Source of the DNA: DATBFX01 sp036558305
GTDB taxonomy: Bacteria > Chloroflexota > Chloroflexia > Thermomicrobiales > UBA6265
Assembly (NCBI GenBank): GCA_036558305.1
Contig: DATBFX010000581.1
Coordinates: 1 to 27,140 of the forward strand
Direction: 5' to 3'
Length of the DNA: 27,140 bases
The position numbers were made by a program, and so were the translations under genes. A model generated the notes under the pieces. The model searched no databases, was not told the DNA's origin, and saw nothing but the letters and a program-made list of their open reading frames with translations. Positions 22,422-27,140 of this stretch are shown piece after piece. The number at the start of each line of letters is the position of its first letter. The stretch's first letter is position 1.

Positions 22422-22844
22422 CCGACCTCGACTCACTGACCGTTCCGGATGGGCGAATGACTCCGTCGCAAGCGGCGGTGCGCTCCCCGAGGCGCCGTTT
22501 GGAGACCGCCCAGCGCGCCACAGGCGCGGTACGGGTATTGCCAGATAAGAAAACTTACTCCGTCATCCCTCCCAGGCGGCCTCCTCCGGCACGGTGGGCG
22601 GGGCCTGGGACGGTCTCGTCAGCTCCCCCAGGCGCCCCCGTCATCCGAGTCCTCGCCGGACAGGCCGAAATGGATGCCCCCGCGCCACGGGAAGGCCTGT
22701 CCCTGCCAGATCCTCCCTTCCCACAAGGACGGAGGGACACCACCATGCCTTGTGCTCATCCCCCCTCTACGGCAAGATTCCGTCCAACGACCAGCCATCG
22801 CCCCTCGTCACCCGCGAGGAGCAACAGCCAAGGGCGGAACAACA
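22422..22844 (+). promoter_or_regulatory. 423-nt leader region with a long-range hairpin
   Basis: Contains GGACAGGCC (22658-22666) pairing perfectly with GGCCTGTCC (22694-22702) around a 27-nt loop. There is also a weaker GCCTGGG/CCCAGGC pairing upstream (about 22607-22632). A short AT-richer patch at 22541-22561 may be the promoter. At 22745 an ATG with an excellent Shine-Dalgarno (GGAGGG, 8-nt spacing) opens an Arg-rich frame that overlaps the BKACE gene out of frame; I do not take it as a gene. No known riboswitch was recognised. Confidence 0.35.
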
Positions 22845-23717
22845 ATGCCTCAAACCTCCGCGCTCGAAGGCGCCAACCTCGGCGACAAACTCATCATCTC
22901 CGCCGCCCTCGTCGGCTCCTGGCCCACCAAGGCCCAGAATCCCAACCTGCCGGTGACCGAGGAAGAGATCGCCCAAGCCGCCCTCGACTGCGCCGCCGCC
23001 GGCGCCGCCATCGTCCACATCCACGTCCGCGACGACAACGCCAAGGTCACCTGCGACCCCGCCCGCTACGCCAAGGTCCGCGACCTCATCCGCGCCGCCG
23101 GCTCCGACGTCGTCATCAACATGAGCACCGGCGGCGGCGCCGGCCAAACCACCGACGAGCAACGCATGGAACCCGTCTCCCTCCAACCCGAGATCGCCTC
23201 CTTCGACTGCGGTTCCCTCAACTTCGGCCAGCGCGTCTTCGTCAACTCTCCCTCCTTCCTCGACGAACTCGCCGCTCGCATGGACAAATACGGCGTCCTC
23301 CCCGAGATCGAGTGCTTCGAACCCGGTCACGTCGCCAACGCCCTCCGCCTCATCGACGACGGCAAACTCAAACCGCCCTTCTGGTTCCAATTCGTCCTCG
23401 GCGTCCGCGGCGGTTCCCCCGGTACCGTCAAGCAACTCCTCCACATGCTGGAGATGATCCCGCCCGGCGCCCACTGGTCCGTCTGCGGGATCGGCCGCGC
23501 CCAACTCCCGCTCGGTCTCGCCGCGATGGGGATGGGCGGCCACGTCCGCACCGGTCTCGAGGACAACATCTACTACCACAAGGGCCAACTCGCCGAGAGC
23601 AACGCCCAACTCGTCGCCCGCCTCGTCCGCATCGCCGGCGAGATCGGCCGTCCCGTCGCCACCCCCGCCGACGCCCGCCAACTCCTCGGTCTCAAACCCT
23701 TCACGCCGAACGCCTGA
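22845..23717 (+). CDS. Beta-keto acid cleavage enzyme (BKACE, DUF849 family)
   Basis: Zn-dependent enzyme that splits a beta-keto acid with acetyl-CoA; 3-keto-5-aminohexanoate cleavage enzyme (Kce) is the best-known member. The 290-aa length is normal. Zn ligands are visible: H58 and H60 in 'IVHIHVRD' and the family glutamate E240 in 'VRTGLEDNIYY'. 'DCGSLNFG' and 'PEIECFEPGH' are also typical. The start at 22845 (MPQTSALEGANLGDKLIIS) fits the family N-terminus, although its ribosome-binding site is weak. Its stop overlaps the next start as TGATG, so it is coupled to the M81 peptidase. The actual keto acid cannot be predicted. Third codon positions are strongly C-biased, unlike the regulator gene. 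Confidence 0.93.
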   Translation: MPQTSALEGANLGDKLIISAALVGSWPTKAQNPNLPVTEEEIAQAALDCAAAGAAIVHIHVRDDNAKVTCDPARYAKVRDLIRAAGSDVVINMSTGGGAGQTTDEQRMEPVSLQPEIASFDCGSLNFGQRVFVNSPSFLDELAARMDKYGVLPEIECFEPGHVANALRLIDDGKLKPPFWFQFVLGVRGGSPGTVKQLLHMLEMIPPGAHWSVCGIGRAQLPLGLAAMGMGGHVRTGLEDNIYYHKGQLAESNAQLVARLVRIAGEIGRPVATPADARQLLGLKPFTPNA

Positions 23718-25237
23718 TGCGCCCCCGCGTCGCCGCCGCCGAGATCTCGCACGAGACCAACGTCTTCAGCGCCGTCCCCACCGACCTCGCCGCCTTCGAA
23801 GCCTCTGGTCTCCACCGCGGCGACGCCATCATATCCAAATCCCGTAACACAAACTCCTCCTTCGGCGGTTTCATCACCGGCGCCGCCGAGCACGACCTCG
23901 ACCTCCTCCCCCTGATCTCCGTCTGGGCCACCCCCTCCGGTCTCGTCACCGCGGACGCCATCGATACCCTCGACTCGATGCTCGCCGACGCCCTCCACCA
24001 CGCCCTCGCCGACGCCCCCCTCGCCGGCGTCCTCCTCGCCCTCCACGGCGCCATGGTCACCGCCCTCGACGACGACGGCGACGCCCACCTCCTCGAACTC
24101 GTCCGCTCGATCGTCGGCCCCACCACCCCCATCGTCGCCACCCTCGACCTTCACGCCAACATCTCTCCCCGCATGGTCCGCGCCGCCGACCTCCTGATCG
24201 GCTACGACACCTACCCCCACGTCGACATGGCCGCCCGCGCCCACGAAGCCTGCGCTCTCCTCGCCCGCCTCGTCCGCCGCGAGATCCACCCCACCACCGC
24301 CCTCCGCCAACCGCCCATGCTCCCCACCTCGCAAAACATGCCGACCGACCGCGACCCCATGCGCGCCCTCATCGCCCACGCCCACGCCCTCGAAACCGAT
24401 CCCCGCGTCTTCAACGTCACCATCGCCGGCGGTTTCCCCCCCGCCGACGTCGCCGACGCCGGTCTCTCCGTCCTCGTCACCACGAACGACGACCAACCCC
24501 TCGCCGACCGCCTCGCCGACGGGCTCGCTCGCGACGCCTGGTCCCGCCGCCACGGTTTCCTCGGCGGCGTCACCTCCTTCGCCGATGCCGCCGCCGCCAT
24601 CCACCCCTTCCGGCACCCAGGGGGTTCCCGGCCCTCCGCCCTCCGCCCTCTCGTGCTCGTCGACATCGGCGACAATCCCTGGACCGGCGGCCCGGGCGAC
24701 AGCGCCGAACTCCTTCGCTTCCTCACCGCCGAACACGTCACCGACGCCGCACTCGCCCTCATCGCCGATCCCGAGTCCGTCGCCCAATGCCACGCCGCCG
24801 GCCCCGGCGCCACCATCGACCTCTGCCTCGGCGGCAAAACCGATCGCCTCCGCGGCGACCCCTTCCCCTGCCGCGCCTACGTCCGCCTCCTCTCCGACGG
24901 CCATTATGTCAACGATGGCCCGATGATGGCCGGTCTCCCCGTCGACCTCGGCCCCGCCGCCCTCGTCGTCGTCGACGGCGTCGAAGTCCTCGTCACCACC
25001 CGCGCCGAAACCCCGATCGACCTCAATGTCTTCCGCGCCCACGGCATCGACCCCACCCGCCGCCGCGTGATCGCCCTCAAAGGCAAAGGCCACTTCCGCG
25101 CCGCCTTCGAACCGATCGCCTCCCACGTCATCCTCGTCGAAGGTCCCGGTATCACCGGCGCCGACCTCTCGCGTCTTACCTTCAAGAACATCCGCCGCCC
25201 CATCTGGCCACTCGACCCCGACGTCACCTATCCCTAA
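23717..25237 (+). CDS. M81 family metallopeptidase (MlrC-like)
   Basis: Metallopeptidase of 506 aa related to microcystinase MlrC. The conserved N-terminus 'AAAEISHETNVFS' carries putative metal ligands (E9, H12). 'GVLLALHGAMVT', 'VATLDLHANISPRM' and 'GYDTYPHVDMAARA' follow. The C-terminal part has 'VDIGDNPWTGGPGDS', also typical. The start overlaps the BKACE stop. Most bacteria with such genes do not degrade microcystin, so the substrate is probably another small peptide or amide. The link to a BKACE and to a nearby amidase suggests catabolism of an amino-acid derivative. A small (CCCTCCG)n tandem repeat lies in frame just before the VDIGDNP motif. Confidence 0.93.
   Translation: MRPRVAAAEISHETNVFSAVPTDLAAFEASGLHRGDAIISKSRNTNSSFGGFITGAAEHDLDLLPLISVWATPSGLVTADAIDTLDSMLADALHHALADAPLAGVLLALHGAMVTALDDDGDAHLLELVRSIVGPTTPIVATLDLHANISPRMVRAADLLIGYDTYPHVDMAARAHEACALLARLVRREIHPTTALRQPPMLPTSQNMPTDRDPMRALIAHAHALETDPRVFNVTIAGGFPPADVADAGLSVLVTTNDDQPLADRLADGLARDAWSRRHGFLGGVTSFADAAAAIHPFRHPGGSRPSALRPLVLVDIGDNPWTGGPGDSAELLRFLTAEHVTDAALALIADPESVAQCHAAGPGATIDLCLGGKTDRLRGDPFPCRAYVRLLSDGHYVNDGPMMAGLPVDLGPAALVVVDGVEVLVTTRAETPIDLNVFRAHGIDPTRRRVIALKGKGHFRAAFEPIASHVILVEGPGITGADLSRLTFKNIRRPIWPLDPDVTYP
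24632..24650 (+). repeat. Heptamer tandem repeat (CCCTCCG) inside the M81 gene
   Basis: Two full copies of CCCTCCG plus CCCTC. It encodes part of a short segment (RPSALRPL) directly before the conserved VLVDIGDNP strand and keeps the frame. Confidence 0.7.
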
Positions 25238-25263
25238 ACTCGAAACTCGAAGCTCGAAGCTCG
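25238..25263 (+). repeat. Heptamer tandem repeat (RCTCGAA) between genes
   Basis: Three copies of RCTCGAA (R = A, A, G) and a partial fourth (GCTCG) fill the gap right after the M81 stop codon. They end before the Shine-Dalgarno (GAAGGA) of the next gene. Confidence 0.85.
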
Positions 25264-25283
25264 CCACTCCGAAGGACCCACCG

Positions 25284-25934
25284 ATGCCCAAACGCCTCAA
25301 ACACCCCGTTGGCCGCACCGTGATGTGGCGCTTCCCGGACCGGCAGGGAACCGAGATCGTCGAGGTCACCGGCACCCCCGGCGACGGCTGGCGCTGCCGC
25401 GGCCACGCCCACCTCGTCGACGAGGATCGCCCGATCCGCCTCAGCTACCTCGTCCTCTGCGACGAGGACTGGGCCACCCGCTACGCCGACGTCGAGTTCT
25501 CCCGCGGTCCCGGCGAAACCCGCTTCGTCCAACTCCTCAACGACCCCGACCTCGGCTGGCAACGCCGCGAAGCCCCCAGCCGCGACGACGCCCCCGTCCT
25601 CGACTTCGAACCCCTCGCCGGTCTCGACGCCGTGGTCGACGTCGATCTCAACTTCAGCCCGATCACCAACACCCTCCCCATCCGCCGCCTCGCCCCCCGC
25701 GTCGGCGCCACCGTCGACGTCACCGCCGCCTGGATCCGCTTCCCCTCGCTGGCCATCGAACCCTTGTCCCAGAGCTACACCCGCCTCGCCCAGCGCCGCT
25801 ACCGCTACGAATCGAAGTCCGGATTCGTCGCCGAAGTGGAGGTCGACGAGCTCGGTCTCGTCGTCACCTACGGCGACGTCTGGGAACGGGTCGCGACGGC
25901 CGAAGCTCCGTGGGCGCCCCGCGACCGGGATTGA
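25284..25934 (+). CDS. Putative glycolipid-binding protein (DUF1089 family)
   Basis: Cytoplasmic protein of 216 aa with the pattern of the 'putative glycolipid-binding' family (DUF1089). It has an N-terminal beta-rich half ('MWRFPDRQGTEIVEV', 'RLSYLVLCDEDWATR'), the signature 'VDVDLNFSPITNTLPIRRL' at residues 118-136, then 'LAIEPLSQSYTRLAQRRYRY', and the end 'VDELGLVVTYGDVWERV'. The molecular function of the family is not established beyond its name. The ATG has GAAGGA at suitable spacing. It follows the M81 gene after a heptamer repeat and is followed 6 nt later by the AAA ATPase, so these may be one transcript. Confidence 0.85.
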   Translation: MPKRLKHPVGRTVMWRFPDRQGTEIVEVTGTPGDGWRCRGHAHLVDEDRPIRLSYLVLCDEDWATRYADVEFSRGPGETRFVQLLNDPDLGWQRREAPSRDDAPVLDFEPLAGLDAVVDVDLNFSPITNTLPIRRLAPRVGATVDVTAAWIRFPSLAIEPLSQSYTRLAQRRYRYESKSGFVAEVEVDELGLVVTYGDVWERVATAEAPWAPRDRD

Positions 25935-25940
25935 CGCACG

Positions 25941-26729
25941 ATGATCTACCTGCGGTCGCTCTGGATGCGGGACAAGTCGGAGCGGGGCGACGACTACCCC
26001 TTCGGTCTCCCCCTCATCCAAAACCTGGAGGAACTGAGTTTCCCATCGCCGGTGACCTTCTTCGTCGGCGAAAACGGCTCCGGCAAATCGACGATTCTCG
26101 AGGCACTCGCCATCGCCGCCCGCGCCATCACGATCGGCGGTCGCGACCTCGAAGACGACCCGACCCTGGAGGGGGTCCGCCGCCTCGCCGACACCCTCGT
26201 CCTCTCCTGGTCGAAACGGTCGCCACGCGGTTTCTTCATGCGGTCCGAGGACTTCTTCAACTTCGCCTCGGCCACCGCCGACCTCGCGGCCGAATTGGCG
26301 GAGATCGCCGACGAGTTCGGCCGCGACCAACGCGGCGACTGGAAGCGGGCACAGGGTTTGGCGCGCGCCCAACGGTCGGCGCTGATCGACCGCTACGGCG
26401 ACCTCCACGCCCGCTCCCACGGCGAGAGTTTCCTCCACGTCTTCCGGAAGCGCTTCGTCCCCGATGGGCTCTACCTCCTCGACGAACCGGAGACTGCCCT
26501 CTCGCCCCAGCGTCAACTCGCGTTCCTGGCGCTGGTGAAGGCGCTCGTCGCCGAGGAGGCGCAGTTCATCATCGCCACCCACTCGCCGATCATCCTCGCC
26601 TTCCCCGGCGCAACGCTCCTCCACTTCCATGACGGCGTGATCGCCGAGATCGCCTACGACGACGTCGAAAACGTCCGCCTCACACGCGACTTCCTCGCCA
26701 ACCCCGATGCGTACCTGCGACGGCTGTGA
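25941..26729 (+). CDS. Small ABC-type AAA ATPase
   Basis: Single-domain ATPase of 262 aa from the AAA_21-like group that resembles ABC ATPases without membrane parts. Walker A is GENGSGKST (43-51), the signature is SHGES (160-164), Walker B is LYLLDEPE (178-185) and the H-loop is THSPI (H215). Between Walker A and the signature lies a short helical insert (about 110-150) rather than a long coiled coil. It starts 6 nt after the previous stop with no clear ribosome-binding site, suggesting coupling. Relatives act in DNA repair-like or phage-defence roles, usually with a nuclease partner, but no nuclease gene adjoins here. Function is therefore open. Confidence 0.9.
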   Translation: MIYLRSLWMRDKSERGDDYPFGLPLIQNLEELSFPSPVTFFVGENGSGKSTILEALAIAARAITIGGRDLEDDPTLEGVRRLADTLVLSWSKRSPRGFFMRSEDFFNFASATADLAAELAEIADEFGRDQRGDWKRAQGLARAQRSALIDRYGDLHARSHGESFLHVFRKRFVPDGLYLLDEPETALSPQRQLAFLALVKALVAEEAQFIIATHSPIILAFPGATLLHFHDGVIAEIAYDDVENVRLTRDFLANPDAYLRRL

Positions 26730-26810
26730 AGCACCTGCCGGCCCGCCCCGTCTCGCGCTAAGATGCCGCCATCGTGGCCGCCCGCGAGTCGACACCGCGA
26801 GGGAAGAGCA

Positions 26811-27140
26811 ATGCCGGAGGACTTCCGCGAAATCCGCCAACCCGACGAGCAATACCAATACGTGATGGGCCCTTACGCCAAACCGATCGCCCGCATCGAG
26901 GCCGGCGACACCGTCGTCGTCTACACCAAGGACGCCTTCGGCGGCACCCTCACCGGCGAAGACCAGAAACCGAGCGACGTCCTCGGCCCCGCCCTCAACC
27001 CGCAAACCGGCCCGATCTTCGTCGAGGGCGCCGAACCGGGCGACACCCTCGCCGTCCGCATCGAGGCGATCGAACCGACCCGCGACTGGGCCCTCTCCTG
27101 CCTCGTCCCCTTCTTCGGCGGTCTCACCTCGACCGCCCTC
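26811..27140 (+). CDS. Acetamidase/formamidase family protein (3' truncated)
   Basis: The first 110 residues of an FmdA/AmdA-type amidase, which hydrolyses formamide, acetamide or related short amides to ammonia and the acid. Characteristic segments are 'PIARIEAGDTVVVYTKDAFG', 'LNPQTGPIFVEGAEPGDTL' and 'VRIEAIEPT', followed by the start of a 'FFGGLTST' region. The gene runs off the window. The ATG at 26811 follows AGGGAAGAG. TAAGAT in the 81-nt upstream gap may be a -10 element, without a good -35. It belongs with the BKACE and M81 genes in a nitrogen or carbon scavenging context. Confidence 0.9.
   Translation, partial: MPEDFREIRQPDEQYQYVMGPYAKPIARIEAGDTVVVYTKDAFGGTLTGEDQKPSDVLGPALNPQTGPIFVEGAEPGDTLAVRIEAIEPTRDWALSCLVPFFGGLTSTAL

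Noticed and set aside
22745..25237. Very long open frame with a strong Shine-Dalgarno running through the BKACE gene into the M81 gene
   Set aside because: The part overlapping BKACE is an Arg/Pro-rich string typical of the out-of-frame reading of C-ending codons. BKACE itself has clear catalytic motifs in the other frame.
25994..27127. Reverse-strand frames opposite the AAA ATPase and amidase genes
   Set aside because: They overlap genes with clear Walker motifs and amidase family segments, and their composition is that of antisense shadows.
1..27140. CRISPR array or transposase genes
   Set aside because: No regularly spaced direct repeats of 20-40 bp were seen, and no frame carries DDE or HUH transposase or integrase motifs. 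The repeats found are 7-8 bp units or diverged gene copies.

Overview
The window is GC-rich, gene-dense bacterial DNA with GTG and TTG starts, many stop/start overlaps (TGATG, ATGA, GTGA) and C-ending codons. The mix of gene families would suit a Chloroflexota (Thermomicrobia-like) genome: oligopeptide ABC transporter, beta-keto acid cleavage enzyme, M81 metallopeptidase, acetamidase/formamidase, Tat-exported hydrolases and a large LuxR-type ATPase regulator. No rRNA or tRNA is present, so this taxonomic call is an inference.

Layout. (1) 1-3100: end of an oligopeptide-type ABC operon, with a substrate-binding protein (5' truncated) and two permeases. A perfect 26-bp inverted repeat separates the binding protein from the first permease. 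(2) 3101-11710: an accessory region with a Tat-signal alpha/beta hydrolase, an NAD(P)-binding SDR-like protein, an HSL-type esterase, an unknown protein and a 965-aa LuxR/ATPase regulator, followed by a graveyard of gene fragments. (3) 11830-14661: a compact co-directional operon led by a cold-shock protein with a long structured leader, followed by six small mostly unknown proteins, the last HesB-like. Two small reverse-strand genes converge on it. (4) 15712-16718: an HtrA-like protease gene broken by what looks like loss of a 4-bp repeat unit. (5) 16829-22421: a dienelactone hydrolase/DinB fusion with a good promoter and two abutting palindromes, a large Tat-exported heparinase-like protein, a DinB 3' fragment, and a DUF4062 protein. 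(6) 22845-27140: a BKACE and M81 peptidase pair, a glycolipid-binding-like protein (DUF1089), a small AAA ATPase, and the start of an acetamidase/formamidase.

The most striking structure is a set of diverged partial copies of genes in this same window, all direct repeats lying downstream of the intact gene. They are the SDR 3' end (7466-7549), the esterase leader and 5' end (11037-11150), the permease 3' end (11550-11708) and the DinB 3' end (20763-20918). The SDR and esterase fragments join up exactly: the first ends and the second begins at the equivalent of the same point between the intact SDR and esterase genes (5720/5721). The 3.5 kb holding the LuxR regulator sits between them. This reads as an old duplicated SDR-esterase pair that was split by, or has kept, the regulator and then decayed.

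Functionally, the ends of the window look like peptide or amino-acid-derivative uptake and catabolism (ABC transporter, BKACE, M81 peptidase, amidase). The middle is a mosaic of small-molecule hydrolases, stress-type small proteins and decaying genes. Gene functions are assigned from motifs read by eye, and no database search was run.
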